DNA of 52,820 bases from Micrococcales bacterium 73-13 (GCA_001898855.1 MKVN01000030.1:68479-121298); one strand, 5' to 3'. Numbered from the stretch's first letter, positions 9,614-23,783 are shown. Program-made: numbers and translations. The notes: generated from the sequence alone by a model not told the origin.

Positions 9614-10122
9614 CCGCGGCCGTCGTGCTGATCGGCGCCCCCGGCGCCGGCAAGACGCGCACCGGCAAGCGCGTCGCCGCGGCGCTCGGGCTGCCGCACA
9701 TCGACACCGACAAGGCCTTCGTCGCCGAGCACGGCCCGATCGCCGCGTTCTTCACGACGCACGGGGAGGCCGAATTCCGGCGCATCGAGCGCGAGCTCGT
9801 CGCCGACGCCCTCCGCGAGGACGCCGTGGTGTCGCTCGGCGGCGGCGCGGTGCTCGACCCCGCGACCCAGGAGCGGCTCGACGGCCTCGCCGTCGTCCAG
9901 CTGACCAGCACCCCCGCGGCGATCCGGGAGCGCATCGCGCAGGAGCCCGGCGAGGCGGCCAAGCGCCCGCTCCTGGCCGGCGGCGGCGTGGAGGCCTGGG
10001 AGCGGCTCGTCGAGGCGAGGCGGCCCGTCTACGACCGGCTGGCGACGGTGACGATCGACACCTCGCACCGCACCATGAGCTCGGTCGCGGAGGAGGTCGT
10101 GGCATGGCTGCGGGATCGATGA
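9610..10122 (+). CDS. aroK: Shikimate kinase
   Basis: A 170-residue NMP-kinase-fold enzyme phosphorylating shikimate. The P-loop GAPGAGKT is at residues 9-16, the shikimate-binding Asp is in HIDTD, the conserved Arg in EAEFRRIE, and the GGGAV substrate loop is present. The lid region is RPLLAGGG. The GTG at 9610 overlaps the aroC stop and the final ATGA overlaps aroB, so the three are translationally coupled. The reading frame is open far upstream inside aroC, but homology begins at this GTG. Confidence 0.95.
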   Translation: MTAAVVLIGAPGAGKTRTGKRVAAALGLPHIDTDKAFVAEHGPIAAFFTTHGEAEFRRIERELVADALREDAVVSLGGGAVLDPATQERLDGLAVVQLTSTPAAIRERIAQEPGEAAKRPLLAGGGVEAWERLVEARRPVYDRLATVTIDTSHRTMSSVAEEVVAWLRDR

Positions 10123-11195
10123 GCCCGACCGTCATCCCCGTCGCGGGCGCCCCCGGCTACGACGTGACCGTCGGCCGGGACCTGCTCGGCCAGGTGCCGG
10201 CGGCGATCGGGCCGCGGGCGGCCAAGGTCCTCATCGTGCACGCCCCGCCGCTCGCGACGCGCGCCGAGGAGCTGCGCGAGCGGCTGCAGGCCGGCGGCCT
10301 GGAGGCGCTCATCCTCGAGGTGCCGGACGCCGAGGGCGCGAAGCGGATCGAGGTCGCGGCGTTCTGCTGGGAGATCCTCGGCAAGTCCGACTTCACCCGG
10401 ACCGACGCCGTCGTCGGACTCGGCGGCGGCGCGGTCACCGACCTCGCGGGCTTCGTCGCGGCGACCTGGCTGCGCGGCGTGCGCGTCGTGCAGGTGCCGA
10501 CGTCCGTGCTCGGCATGGTGGACGCGGCGGTCGGCGGCAAGACCGGCATCAACACGGCCGAGGGGAAGAACCTGGTCGGCGCGTTCTGGGCGCCCGGCGC
10601 GGTCCTCTGCGATCTCGACCTGCTCCGCACGCTGCCGCGGAACGAGCTGCTCGCCGGCTACGCCGAGGTCGTCAAGTGCGGGTTCATCCAGGATCCCCGC
10701 ATCCTCGAGCTCGTCGAGACGGACCTCGACGCGGCGACGGACCCGGACAGCCCGGCGTTCCGCGAGGCCGTGGAGCGCGCGATCGCGGTCAAGGCGCGCG
10801 TCGTCGGCGAGGACTTCACCGAGCAGGGGCTGCGCGAGATCCTCAACTACGGGCACACGCTCGGCCACGCGATCGAGCAGGCCGAGCGGTACACCTGGCG
10901 GCACGGCGCCGCGATCTCGATCGGCATGGTGTTCGCCGCGGAGCTGTCGCGCCTCACCCGCGGCCTCTCCGACGAGGCCGTCGAGCGCCATCGCGCGATC
11001 CTCGAGTCGCTCACGCTCCCGACCGGCTATCCCGCGGACCGCTGGGGGCACCTGCTGGCCACCATGCAGCGGGACAAGAAGGCGCGCGCCGGGATGCTGC
11101 GCTTCATCTGCCTCGACGACATCGGGCGGCCGGCCGCGGTCGAGGGCCCCGACGACGCCCTGCTCTTCGCCGCCTACCAGAACGTCGCGGACTGA
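10119..11195 (+). CDS. aroB: 3-dehydroquinate synthase
   Basis: A 358-residue NAD- and Zn-dependent enzyme closing DAHP into 3-dehydroquinate. NAD-binding GLGGGAVTDLAGFVAATW and VDAAVGGKTGIN are clear. Metal ligands include the Glu of GYAEVVKCGF and the His pair in YGHTLGHAIE. I chose the ATG at 10119 because it overlaps the aroK stop (ATGA) and the family N-terminus starts near there; an ATG at 10104 would add five residues. Confidence 0.96.
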   Translation: MSPTVIPVAGAPGYDVTVGRDLLGQVPAAIGPRAAKVLIVHAPPLATRAEELRERLQAGGLEALILEVPDAEGAKRIEVAAFCWEILGKSDFTRTDAVVGLGGGAVTDLAGFVAATWLRGVRVVQVPTSVLGMVDAAVGGKTGINTAEGKNLVGAFWAPGAVLCDLDLLRTLPRNELLAGYAEVVKCGFIQDPRILELVETDLDAATDPDSPAFREAVERAIAVKARVVGEDFTEQGLREILNYGHTLGHAIEQAERYTWRHGAAISIGMVFAAELSRLTRGLSDEAVERHRAILESLTLPTGYPADRWGHLLATMQRDKKARAGMLRFICLDDIGRPAAVEGPDDALLFAAYQNVAD

Positions 11196-11224
11196 TCCCG
11201 TCTCCACCCCGCCCGCCGCGCGGC

Positions 11225-11230
11225 TAGGGT
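11225..11230 (+). promoter_or_regulatory. -10 hexamer for leaderless aroQ
   Basis: TAGGGT ends exactly 6 nt before the aroQ GTG at 11237, leaving no room for a Shine-Dalgarno, so transcription should start at or near the G of the start codon. No clear -35 is visible. This is one of a repeated set in the window. Confidence 0.55.
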
Positions 11231-11236
11231 GGCTCC

Positions 11237-11671
11237 GTGACCCGCGTCCTCGTCCTCAACGGGCCGAACCTGAACCTGCTCGGCACCCGCGAGCCGCAGG
11301 TGTACGGCACCTCGACGCTCGCCGACGTCGAGCAGCTGGTCCGCGACGCGGCCGCGGAGCTCGGCGTCGAGGTGCGGTTCCTGCAGAGCAATCACGAGGG
11401 CGTGCTGATCGACGCGATCCAGGCGGCGCGCGAGGACTGCGACGCGATCCTCGTCAACCCCGGCGGCCTGACGCACACCTCGGTCTCGCTCCGGGACGCC
11501 CTGACCGGCGTGTCGCTGCCGTTCGCCGAGGTGCACGTCAGCGAGCCGAGGGCCCGCGAGCCGTTCCGCCACCACTCCTACCTCGAGGACGTCGCCGCGG
11601 TGCGCGTCACCGGCGAGGGCGTCGCCGGGTACCCCCGGGCGCTGCGCGAGCTCGTCGCCGGACTCGGCTAG
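11237..11671 (+). CDS. aroQ: 3-dehydroquinate dehydratase, type II
   Basis: A 144-residue dodecameric-type dehydroquinase. The N-terminal NGPNLNLLGTREP includes the flexible-loop Arg, followed by the catalytic Tyr in VYG. QSNHEG and the NPGGLTHTSVSLRDAL block, with the conserved His, follow. HVSEPRAREPFRHHS carries the second active-site His region. The start is a GTG with no Shine-Dalgarno but a TAGGGT 6 nt before it, so it is probably translated from a leaderless mRNA while still following aroB by 41 nt. Confidence 0.96.
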   Translation: MTRVLVLNGPNLNLLGTREPQVYGTSTLADVEQLVRDAAAELGVEVRFLQSNHEGVLIDAIQAAREDCDAILVNPGGLTHTSVSLRDALTGVSLPFAEVHVSEPRAREPFRHHSYLEDVAAVRVTGEGVAGYPRALRELVAGLG

Positions 11672-11691
11672 CGGGACACGGAGCACCGCGC

Positions 11692-11710
11692 GCGGTCGTC
11701 CCGCGACCGC
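11692..11710 (+). terminator. Candidate U-less hairpin terminator after aroQ
   Basis: GCGGTCG (11692-11698) and CGACCGC (11704-11710) form a perfect 7-bp stem with a 5-nt loop, 21 nt after the aroQ stop and just before the efp promoter. No T-run follows, as is common for actinobacterial hairpins. Confidence 0.45.
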
Positions 11711-11737
11711 ACGTCGGGAGCGGGGCCGGCCACCCGC

Positions 11738-11743
11738 TAGAAT
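11738..11743 (+). promoter_or_regulatory. -10 hexamer for efp-nusB
   Basis: TAGAAT, a near-consensus -10, lies 30 nt before the efp ATG. A start near 11750 would leave a short leader containing AGGAGG at 11761-11766. Confidence 0.55.
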
Positions 11744-11773
11744 CGCTTGGTTCTTTTCCCAGGAGGGGTGCGC

Positions 11774-12337
11774 ATGGCGACGACGAACGACATCAAGAAG
11801 GGCTCGGTCCTCGACCTCGAGGGCCAGCTGTGGAACGTCACCGACTTCCAGCACGTCAAGCCCGGCAAGGGCGGCGCCTTCGTCCGCACCACGCTGAAGA
11901 ACGTCGTGACCGGCAAGGTCGTCGACCGCACCTTCAACGCCGGCACCAAGATCGACTTCGCGACGGTCGATCGCCGCGACTTCCAGTACCTGTACCAGGA
12001 CGCCGACGGCTACGTCTTCATGGACCTCACCGACTACGACCAGCTCACCGTCCCCGCCTCGATCGTCGGCGACGCCGCCAACTTCATGCTCGAGAACCAG
12101 ACCGTGCTGATCGCCGTGAACGAGGGCAACCCGCTGTACATCGAGCTCCCCGCCTCCGTCGTGCTGCTCGTCACGCACACCGACCCCGGCCTGCAGGGCG
12201 ACCGCTCGAGCGCCGGCACCAAGCCGGCCACGCTGGAGACCGGCTACGAGATCCAGGTCCCGCTGTACCTCGAGTCGAACACGAAGGTCAAGGTCGACAC
12301 CCGCGACGGGTCGTTCCTCGGCCGCGTCAACGACTGA
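11774..12337 (+). CDS. efp: Translation elongation factor P
   Basis: A 187-residue three-domain factor that relieves ribosome stalling at polyproline stretches. The N-terminal KOW-like domain carries the tip loop [11 protein letters not shown] with Lys32. The [19 protein letters not shown] signature identifies the C-terminal EF-P domain. Actinobacterial EF-P is known to use an unmodified lysine in a PGKGP loop; here the second proline is Gly34. No modification genes (epmA, dhs-like, ymfI) are nearby. The ATG at 11774 has an ideal AGGAGG at 11761-11766; a GTG at 11747 in frame is too far upstream. Confidence 0.97.
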   Translation: MATTNDIKKGSVLDLEGQLWNVTDFQHVKPGKGGAFVRTTLKNVVTGKVVDRTFNAGTKIDFATVDRRDFQYLYQDADGYVFMDLTDYDQLTVPASIVGDAANFMLENQTVLIAVNEGNPLYIELPASVVLLVTHTDPGLQGDRSSAGTKPATLETGYEIQVPLYLESNTKVKVDTRDGSFLGRVND

Positions 12338-12394
12338 CCCGCCACCGCGGTTCAGCAGCCCGAAGCGCGTCCCGGGAACTCGAGGAGGAGACGC

Positions 12395-12808
12395 ATGTCC
12401 GCCCGCACCAAGGCCCGCAAGCGCGCGCTCGACCTGCTCTACTCGGCGGACATGCGCGGCATCGCGCTGTCCGACGCGCTCTCCGAGGAGGCCGCGCGCG
12501 CCGCACGGCAGCCCGACCGCGGGGCGTCCTGGGCCTATGCGGCGCAGATCGCGCAGGGCGTCGTCGAGCACGGCGACGAGGTGGACGAGCTGATCACGAC
12601 CTACTCCCGCGACTGGCCGCTGGACCGGATGCCCGCCGTCGACCGCGCCGTGCTGCGCGTCGCGACCTGGGAGGTCGCCTTCAACCCGGAGGTGCCGGCC
12701 GCCGTCGCGATCAGCGAGGCCGTGGAGCAGGCCCAGGCCCTGTCCACCGAGGACTCCGCGCGCTTCGTCAACGGCGTCCTCGGCCGCATCGCCGCATCGC
12801 TCGGCTGA
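12395..12808 (+). CDS. nusB: Transcription antitermination factor NusB
   Basis: A 137-residue all-helical protein that with NusE/S10 binds boxA RNA in rRNA antitermination. It opens with the Arg-rich SARTKARKRALDLLYSAD. The conserved DWPLDRMPAVDRAVLRVA and the late STEDSARFVNGVLG follow. The Shine-Dalgarno GAGGAGGAG lies just before the ATG. It follows efp by 57 nt, a conserved pair, and is followed at once by a perfect GC hairpin. Confidence 0.96.
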   Translation: MSARTKARKRALDLLYSADMRGIALSDALSEEAARAARQPDRGASWAYAAQIAQGVVEHGDEVDELITTYSRDWPLDRMPAVDRAVLRVATWEVAFNPEVPAAVAISEAVEQAQALSTEDSARFVNGVLGRIAASLG

Positions 12809-12826
12809 GCGCCGGATCGCCGGCGC
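12809..12826 (+). terminator. Perfect GC hairpin between nusB and the pyr promoter
   Basis: GCGCCGG (12809-12815) and CCGGCGC (12820-12826) pair perfectly around a 4-nt loop, starting right after the nusB stop. It may end the efp-nusB transcript. It also overlaps the place where a -35 for the pyr promoter would be, so the two functions may conflict or be linked. No T-run follows. Confidence 0.45.
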
Positions 12827-12832
12827 CGCCGC

Positions 12833-12838
12833 TATACT
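12833..12838 (+). promoter_or_regulatory. -10 hexamer of the pyr operon
   Basis: TATACT, the best -10 match in the window, places the transcript start near 12845. This leaves a roughly 53-nt leader that contains the PyrR hairpin. Confidence 0.65.
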
Positions 12839-12863
12839 GGTGACGTTCTGAGACGACCTTTAA

Positions 12864-14362
<1,499 letters not shown>

Positions 14363-14363
<1 letters not shown>

Positions 14364-15682
14364 TGACGACCCGGATCCTCGGCGCGACGCTCCCGGACGG
14401 GACGACCGCCGATCTCGCGATCGACCGCGGCGTGTTCGTCGACCCGGCCGAGGCGGGATCGGCGCGGCGGACCATCGACGCCGCCGGCCTGCTCGCCCTG
14501 CCCGGGCTGGTCGACCTGCACACGCACCTGCGCGAGCCGGGGTTCGAGCAGTCTGAGACGGTGCTCACCGGCACCAGGGCCGCGGCCGCCGGCGGCTACA
14601 CCGCCGTCTTCGCGATGGCGAACACGCAGCCGGTGCAGGACACCGCCGGCGTCGTCGAGCAGGTCCAGGCGCTCGGGCTCCGGGCGGGATACGCGACCGT
14701 GCGGCCGATCGGCGCGGTCACGGTCGGGCTGAGGGGCGAGCGGCTCGCCGAGATCGGCGCGATGGCCGCATCGCGCGCCGCGGTGACGGTGTTCTCCGAC
14801 GACGGCATGTGCGTGCACGACCCGCTGCTCATGCGGCGCGCGCTCGAGTACGTCAAGACCTTCGACGGCGTCGTCGCCCAGCACGCGCAGGACCCGCGGC
14901 TCACCGTCGACGCGCAGATGAACGAGGGCGAGGTGTCGGCGCGGCTCGGCCTCGCCGGCTGGCCCGCGGTCGCCGAGGAGTCGATCATCGCCCGCGACGT
15001 GCTGCTCGCGGAGCACGTCGGCGCCCGGCTGCACGTCTGCCACGTCTCGACCGCCGGGGCCGTCGAGGTCATCCGGTGGGCGAAGGCGCGCGGCATCCGC
15101 GTCACGGCCGAGGCGACGCCGCATCACCTGCTGCTCACCGAGGACCTCGTGGTCGGCTACGACTCGCGTTTCAAGGTCAACCCGCCGCTGCGCACCGCGG
15201 AGGACGTCTCGGCGCTGCGGGCCGGGCTCGCCGACGGCACGATCGACATCGTCGCGACCGACCACGCGCCGCATCCGGCCGAGGCGAAGGAGTGCGCCTG
15301 GGGCGAGGCGGCGAACGGCATGGTCGGCCTGGAGAGCGCCCTCTCGGTCGTGCACGCGGCGATGGTCGAGACCGGCCTGCTCGGCTGGGCCGACGTCGCC
15401 CGCGTGATGTCACGGACCCCGGCGCGGATCGGCGGCCTGCGCGGCTACGGCCGGGCGTTCGCCGTCGGCGCGCCGGCGCAGCTCGCGCTCTACGACCCGG
15501 CCGCCGCCGCGGAGTTCTCGCTCGACTCGCTGCACGGTCGCAGCACCAACTCGCCCTACCTCGGTCGGACGCTGCCGGGACGCGTCCGGCACGTGTTCCA
15601 CGACGGCGTCCCGACCGTCGCGGACGGCGGGCTCCGGCCGGCCGACGAGGTCGCCGCCGCCCGGCAGGAGGTCGTCGCGTGA
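14363..15682 (+). CDS. pyrC: Dihydroorotase
   Basis: A 439-residue amidohydrolase cyclising carbamoyl aspartate. Zinc ligands are His53 and His55 in [10 protein letters not shown], the DDG of VFSDDG, AQHAQD, CHVSTA and the catalytic Asp of ATDHAPH. This is the class I type. Two adjacent ATGs (14360 and 14363) are possible. AGGGGAGG at 14351-14358 is better spaced for 14363. The gene overlaps the pyrB stop and its own stop overlaps the next GTG. Confidence 0.96.
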
Positions 15683-16170
15683 CCAACCACATCATCTCCG
15701 CCGCGATCGTCGTCGTGATCGCCGCGGCCGCCGCCTGGCTCATGGTCTGGGGCTGGCGGCGGCGCGCACGGCGGCAGCAGACGATCGGCGAGCTCCCGCC
15801 GGTGCCCGCCGAGCTCGGCCCGGCCACGGCGCACCGAGCGAAGTACGTCGCGACCACGACCGCGGGCCAGCCCTTCGACCGGGTGGTCGCGCGCGGTCTC
15901 GGCTTCCGCGGCGACGCGGTCGCGAGCGTCCACCGGACGGGCCTGCTCGTCGAGCGCGCCGGGGAGGCGGACATCTGGATCCCCGCGGATCGGCTCGTCG
16001 GGGTCGACCGCGCGACCTGGACGATCGACCGGGTGGTCGAGGGCAACGGCCTGCACCTGGTGCGCTGGCGCCTCGGCGACCAGGACGTCGACACCTATCT
16101 CCGCCTGGACGAGCCGCGCGCCTTCGACGACGCGGTCGCACCGCTGATCCCGAAGCAGGTCCTGTCATGA
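15679..16170 (+). CDS. Membrane protein with PH-like C-terminal domain, between pyrC and carA
   Basis: A 163-residue protein with one N-terminal transmembrane helix (residues 5-27), a basic stop-transfer patch WRRRARRQQ, and a cytoplasmic beta-rich domain resembling the bacterial PH-like fold ([19 protein letters not shown]). A membrane protein at this pyrC-carA position is conserved in Actinobacteria (Rv1382 in M. tuberculosis). Its role in pyrimidine synthesis, if any, is unknown; anchoring or regulating the operon enzymes is only a guess. GTG start overlaps pyrC; the end overlaps carA (ATGA). Confidence 0.85.
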   Translation: MTNHIISAAIVVVIAAAAAWLMVWGWRRRARRQQTIGELPPVPAELGPATAHRAKYVATTTAGQPFDRVVARGLGFRGDAVASVHRTGLLVERAGEADIWIPADRLVGVDRATWTIDRVVEGNGLHLVRWRLGDQDVDTYLRLDEPRAFDDAVAPLIPKQVLS

Positions 16171-17289
16171 GCCGCACTCCCGCCGTCCTCGTGCTGGAGG
16201 ACGGCACCCGCTACCGGGGCGAGGCGTACGGCGCCGTCGGCCGCACGCTCGGCGAGGTCGTCTTCGCCACCGGCATGACCGGCTACCAGGAGACACTCAC
16301 CGACCCGTCGTACGCCGGCCAGATCGTCGTGATGACCGCGCCGCACATCGGCAACACCGGCGTCAACGACGAGGACCGGGAGTCCCGCCGGATCTGGGTG
16401 GACGGCTACGTCGTCCGCGACCCGTCCCGCGTCGTCAGCAACTGGCGCGCGACCCGCTCGCTGGACGACGAGCTCGTCGCGAACGGCGTCGTCGGCATCT
16501 CCGGGATCGACACCCGCGCCGTCACACGGCGGCTGCGCGACGCCGGCTCGATGCGCGGCGGCATCTTCTCCGGCGCCGACGCGGGCCTCGACGCCCGGGA
16601 GCAGCTCGACGCGGTCCTCGCCGCGCCCGAGATGGCCGGTCAGAACCTCGGCGCGCGCGTCACGACGCCCGCGCCCGCGGTCACCCCGGCGCGGGGCGAG
16701 CGGATCGGGAACCTCGCGATCCTCGACCTCGGCGTCAAGCAGGCCACCGTCGAGAACATGGCCGACCGCGGCTTCGACGTGCACGTGCTGCCGATGGGCT
16801 CGAGCTTCGCCGAGATCGCCGCGATCGCGCCGGTCGCGGTGTTCTACTCGAACGGCCCCGGCGACCCCGCCGCCTCGGACGCGGAGGTCGGGGTGCTGCG
16901 CGAGGTGCTCGACGCGGGGCTGCCGTTCTTCGGCATCTGCTTCGGCAACCAGCTCTTCGGCCGCGCACTCGGCCTCGGCACCTACAAGCTCCCGTTCGGC
17001 CACCGCGGCATCAACCAGCCCGTGCTCGACAAGGCGACCGGGCGCGTGGAGATCACCGCGCACAACCACGGCTTCGCGGTCGACGCGCCGCTGACGGGCG
17101 AGATCGAGTCGCCGAACGGCTACGGCCGGGTGGAGGTGAGCCACGTCGGCCTCAACGACGACGTCGTGGAGGGACTGCGCGCGCTCGACATCCCGGCGTT
17201 CTCGGTGCAGTACCACCCGGAGGCCGCCGCCGGCCCGCACGATGCCAACTACCTCTTCGACCGCTTCGCTCAGATGGTGAAGGACCACA

Positions 17290-17297
<8 letters not shown>
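16167..17297 (+). CDS. carA: Carbamoyl-phosphate synthase, small (glutaminase) subunit
   Basis: A 376-residue class I amidotransferase that feeds ammonia to CarB. The N-terminal CPSase_sm_chain domain has [20 protein letters not shown]. The C-terminal glutaminase has nucleophile Cys258 in GICFGNQ and the His/Glu of YHPEA. Many homologues read GICLGHQ, so FGN is a mild local variant that keeps the nucleophile. ATG overlaps the upstream stop. The 3' end overlaps carB by 8 nt. Confidence 0.96.
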
Positions 17298-20582
<3,285 letters not shown>

Positions 20583-20586
<4 letters not shown>

Positions 20587-21341
20587 GCGCCGGGCTCTGC
20601 CTCGGGATCGACCCGCACGCGGCGCTGCTGGCCGAGTGGGGCACGACCCTCGAGGACTTCGGCGCGCGGGCGGTCGAGGCGGCCGCCGGCGTCGTCGACT
20701 GGGTCAAGCCCCAGGCGGCCTTCTACGAGGCGCATGGCGCCCGCGGCTTCGCCGCGCTGGAGTCGACGATCGAGCGGGCGCGCGCGGCCGGCCTGCGCGT
20801 GATCGTCGACGCGAAGCGCGGCGACATCGGCTCGACCATGCAGGGGTACGCCGACGCGTGGCTGCGCGACGGCCTCTGGCTCACCGTGAACCCGTACCTC
20901 GGGGTCGGCGCGCTCGCGCCGGCGATCGACGCGGCGCTGCGGCACGGGGGAGGGCTGTTCGTGCTCTGCGCGACCTCGAACCCGGAGGGCGCGCGGATCC
21001 AGCAGGCGGTGACCGCGACCGGCCGCACCGTCGCGGCGGAGGTGCTCGACGAGGTCCAGGCGCGCGGCTCCGGCTCCGGCCGCCTCGGCGTCGTGATCGG
21101 CGCGACGGTCGACCTCGCCGCCTACGGGCTCGACCTCGCCGCGGCGCCGGACGCGCCGATCCTGGCTCCCGGCTTCGGCGCGCAGGGCGCCCGGCTCGCC
21201 GAGCTCCGGCGCGTCTTCGGCCCCGCCGCCGACCGGGTCGTCGCGAACGTGTCCCGGGAGGCCCTCGTCGCCGGCCGGGCCGGTCTGCGCGCCCGGCTGG
21301 TCGAGCTGCGGGACGAGGCCCTGCGAGGATTGTCCGCGTGA
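20583..21341 (+). CDS. pyrF: Orotidine 5'-phosphate decarboxylase, mycobacterial-type (type 2)
   Basis: A 252-residue decarboxylase making UMP. The phosphate/substrate strand LCLGIDPH is only five residues from the start, and [14 protein letters not shown] carries the catalytic Lys/Asp tetrad. The N-terminus is shorter than in many relatives, which have about 15 residues before the LCVGIDP strand. No alternative start fits, because the GTG at 20583 overlaps the carB stop (GTGA). The stop overlaps the next gene. Confidence 0.94.
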
Positions 21342-22249
21342 GCCCCGCCGCCTCCCCGCCACCGGACACCGACCGGGCCGCGGCCTCCCGGGCGGCGGTC
21401 GCCGCGCGGCGTGCGCGCGCGGCCGTGAAGGCGGCCGTCGAGGCGGGGGAGCGCTCGGCGCTCGACGTCGCGGAGACGGCCTGGCGCGAACCGACCGGCC
21501 CCGAGGCGACGCTGCGCGTCACCGACCTGCTCAGCAGCATCCCCGGCATCGGCCGGGTGCGCACGCAGCGATTCCTCGACGAGCTCGGCATCTCCGAGCG
21601 CAAGCGCGTCGGCGGGCTCGGCGCCCGGCAGCGGCCGCGGCTGCGCGGCTTCCTGCGGAACCGCCAGCCCCGCCCGGGCAACGCGCTGTTCGTGCTCAGC
21701 GGACCGACCGCGGTCGGCAAGAGCACGCTCTCGGAGTTCATCCGCGAGTCGTACCCGCAGGTGTACTTCAGCGTCTCGGCCACCACCCGCAAGCCGCGAC
21801 CGGGCGAGATCGACGGGGTGCACTACCACTTCGTCTCCGACGCGGAGTTCGACCGGCTGATCGCCGCCGACGAGCTGCTGGAGTGGGCGACCGTGCACAA
21901 CTCGAACCGCTACGGCACGCCGCGCGAGCCGGTGTTCCGCGCGATCGCCGAGGGCAGGCGGGTGCTGCTCGAGATCGACATCGCCGGCGCCCGCTCGGTG
22001 CGGGCCAGGGTGCCGGAGGCCACGCTCGTCTTCCTCGCACCGCCGAGCTGGGAGGACCTGGTGCAGCGGCTCGTCGGTCGCGGCACCGAGGACCCGGCGG
22101 AGCAGCGGCGGCGGCTGGCGACCGCCCGCGTCGAGCTCGCCGCGCAGAGCGAGTTCGACGCCCTCGTCGTCAACCGGGAGGTCGTGACGGCGGCGCGCGA
22201 GGTCGTAGCATTGATGGGCGTGCCGCGCGGCATCAGATCGGATGCCTGA
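21338..22249 (+). CDS. gmk: Fused actinobacterial IHF (mIHF) and guanylate kinase
   Basis: A single 303-residue reading frame with two domains. Residues about 15-107 match actinobacterial integration host factor: the basic helix [17 protein letters not shown], then the helix-two-turn-helix [16 protein letters not shown] and the [12 protein letters not shown] tail. Residues about 114-303 are a complete guanylate kinase: P-loop [10 protein letters not shown] at 121-130, [13 protein letters not shown], and [12 protein letters not shown]. In mycobacteria and streptomycetes the two are separate neighbouring genes. No stop, frameshift or plausible start codon with a Shine-Dalgarno separates them here. 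GTG start overlaps pyrF, closing an unbroken chain from pyrR. Confidence 0.95.
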   Translation: MSPAASPPPDTDRAAASRAAVAARRARAAVKAAVEAGERSALDVAETAWREPTGPEATLRVTDLLSSIPGIGRVRTQRFLDELGISERKRVGGLGARQRPRLRGFLRNRQPRPGNALFVLSGPTAVGKSTLSEFIRESYPQVYFSVSATTRKPRPGEIDGVHYHFVSDAEFDRLIAADELLEWATVHNSNRYGTPREPVFRAIAEGRRVLLEIDIAGARSVRARVPEATLVFLAPPSWEDLVQRLVGRGTEDPAEQRRRLATARVELAAQSEFDALVVNREVVTAAREVVALMGVPRGIRSDA

Positions 22250-22298
22250 CGCGCGCCCCGCACGCCCACGCACCCCGTCCAGGTAAGGACCGAATCCC

Positions 22299-22556
22299 AT
22301 GGCAGACAAGCACGTCGGCATCATCGAGCCGCCGATCGACGACCTCCTCTCGCGGGTCGACTCGAAGTACCAGCTCGTGATCTTCGCCGCCAAGCGCGCG
22401 CGGCAGATCAACAGCTACTACTCCGACCTGCAGGCGGGCAGCATGTTCGACAACGTCGGCCCGCTCGTCGACTCCTCGATCGACGACAAGCCGCTCTCGG
22501 TCGCGCTGCACGAGATCAACGAGGACAAGCTCGAGCTCAAGCGCCCCGCCGAGTAG
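22299..22556 (+). CDS. rpoZ: DNA-directed RNA polymerase omega subunit
   Basis: An 85-residue subunit that helps fold and assemble the beta-prime subunit. The omega signature is [19 protein letters not shown], followed by [23 protein letters not shown] upstream serves the ATG. TAGCAT at 22206-22211, inside the end of the mIHF-gmk gene, could be its own promoter. The gmk-rpoZ-coaBC-metK order is conserved in Actinobacteria. Confidence 0.96.
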   Translation: MADKHVGIIEPPIDDLLSRVDSKYQLVIFAAKRARQINSYYSDLQAGSMFDNVGPLVDSSIDDKPLSVALHEINEDKLELKRPAE

Positions 22557-22568
22557 GTCGGGACGCAC

Positions 22569-23783
22569 GTGTCCGAGCGGCTCGCCGTCGTCGTCGGCGT
22601 CACCGGCGGGATCGCCGCCTACAAGGCGGTGTCGGTCGTGCGCGAGCTCGTGCTCGCCGGCCACGACGTGCACGTCATCGCGACCGAGCAGGCGCTGCGC
22701 TTCGTCGGCCGGCCGACGCTCGAGGCGATCAGCCGGAACCCCGTGCGCACCGACCTCTTCGAGGACGTCGCCGAGGTGCGGCACGTGCGGATGGGCCAGA
22801 CCGCGGACGTCGTCGTGATCGCCCCGGCGACCGCGAACACCATCGCGAAGCTCGCGGCGGGCCTCGCCGACGACCTGCTCGGCAGCACCGTGCTCGCCAG
22901 CCGCGCCCCCCTGGTCCTCGCTCCGGCGATGCACACCGAGATGTGGCAGCACCCGGCGACCGTCGCGAACGTCGCGCTGCTGCGCGAGCGCGGCGTCGCG
23001 TTCGTCGGGCCGGAGAGCGGCCGGCTCACCGGCGAGGACGCCGGGCCGGGCCGGATGAGCGAGCCGGCCGACATCGTGGCCGCCGCGATCGCGGCCGCGG
23101 GCCCGCGGGACCTCGCCGGCGTCCGGGTGGTGGTCTCGGCCGGCGGCACCCGCGAGCCGATCGACCCGGTGCGCTACATCGGCAACCGCTCCAGCGGGCG
23201 CCAGGGGATCGAGCTGGCCGTCGCCGCCAGGGACCGCGGCGCGGAGGTGACCCTGGTCGCCGCCCACCTCGAGCTGCCCGCGCCGAGCGGCGTGCGCCTG
23301 GTCGCGGCCGGGACCGCCGAGGAGCTGCGCGCCGCGATGCTCGCCGCGGCGGCGGAGGCCGACGTCGTCGTGATGGCCGCCGCGGTCGCCGACTACCGGA
23401 CCCGGGACGTCTCGCCGACGAAGATCAAGAAGGACGCGCAGGGCGATCGGCTCGACCTGGCCCTGGTCCGCAACCCCGACATCCTCGCCGAGCTCACCGC
23501 GGCGCGCCGGCCCGGCCAGGTCTACATCGGCTTCGCGGCCGAGACGGAGCCCGACGGCGAGGCGCTCGTCGCGCTCGGCCGGGCGAAGGCGGCGCGCAAG
23601 GGGGTCGACCTGCTCGTCCTCAACCGGGTCGGCTGGGACGAGGGCTTCGGCGCCGAGTCGCCGAACCGGGTGCTGGTGCTCGACGCGGCCGGATCCGTGC
23701 GCGGCGAGGCGAGCGGATCGAAGTCGCACGTCGCCGGTAGAGTGCTCGACGCCGTCCAGACCGTAAGGAATCGAAGCAAGTGA
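22569..23783 (+). CDS. coaBC: Bifunctional phosphopantothenoylcysteine synthetase/decarboxylase
   Basis: A 404-residue coenzyme A enzyme. The N-terminal CoaC flavoprotein domain (about 1-185) has [25 protein letters not shown] and PAMHTEMW. The active-site loop reads [13 protein letters not shown], lacking the Cys of the E. coli LACG loop, which is also the case in mycobacterial CoaBC as I recall. The C-terminal CoaB part opens [16 protein letters not shown] and includes KIKKD. The GTG at 22569 has no strong Shine-Dalgarno and follows rpoZ by 12 nt. The stop overlaps metK (GTGA). Confidence 0.95.
   Translation: MSERLAVVVGVTGGIAAYKAVSVVRELVLAGHDVHVIATEQALRFVGRPTLEAISRNPVRTDLFEDVAEVRHVRMGQTADVVVIAPATANTIAKLAAGLADDLLGSTVLASRAPLVLAPAMHTEMWQHPATVANVALLRERGVAFVGPESGRLTGEDAGPGRMSEPADIVAAAIAAAGPRDLAGVRVVVSAGGTREPIDPVRYIGNRSSGRQGIELAVAARDRGAEVTLVAAHLELPAPSGVRLVAAGTAEELRAAMLAAAAEADVVVMAAAVADYRTRDVSPTKIKKDAQGDRLDLALVRNPDILAELTAARRPGQVYIGFAAETEPDGEALVALGRAKAARKGVDLLVLNRVGWDEGFGAESPNRVLVLDAAGSVRGEASGSKSHVAGRVLDAVQTVRNRSK
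23738..23743 (+). promoter_or_regulatory. Candidate -10 for metK inside coaBC
   Basis: TAGAGT lies 36 nt before the metK GTG, within the last codons of coaBC, and would give a short leader carrying AAGGAA. No SAM riboswitch is visible upstream of metK. Confidence 0.35.

Noticed and set aside
23744..23779. SAM riboswitch before metK
   Set aside because: Only 36 nt separate the candidate promoter from the start, with no multi-stem structure.
22569..23783. CoaBC lacking the catalytic-loop cysteine as an inactivated enzyme
   Set aside because: The [13 protein letters not shown] loop is similar to that of functional mycobacterial CoaBC as I recall, so this is lineage-typical.
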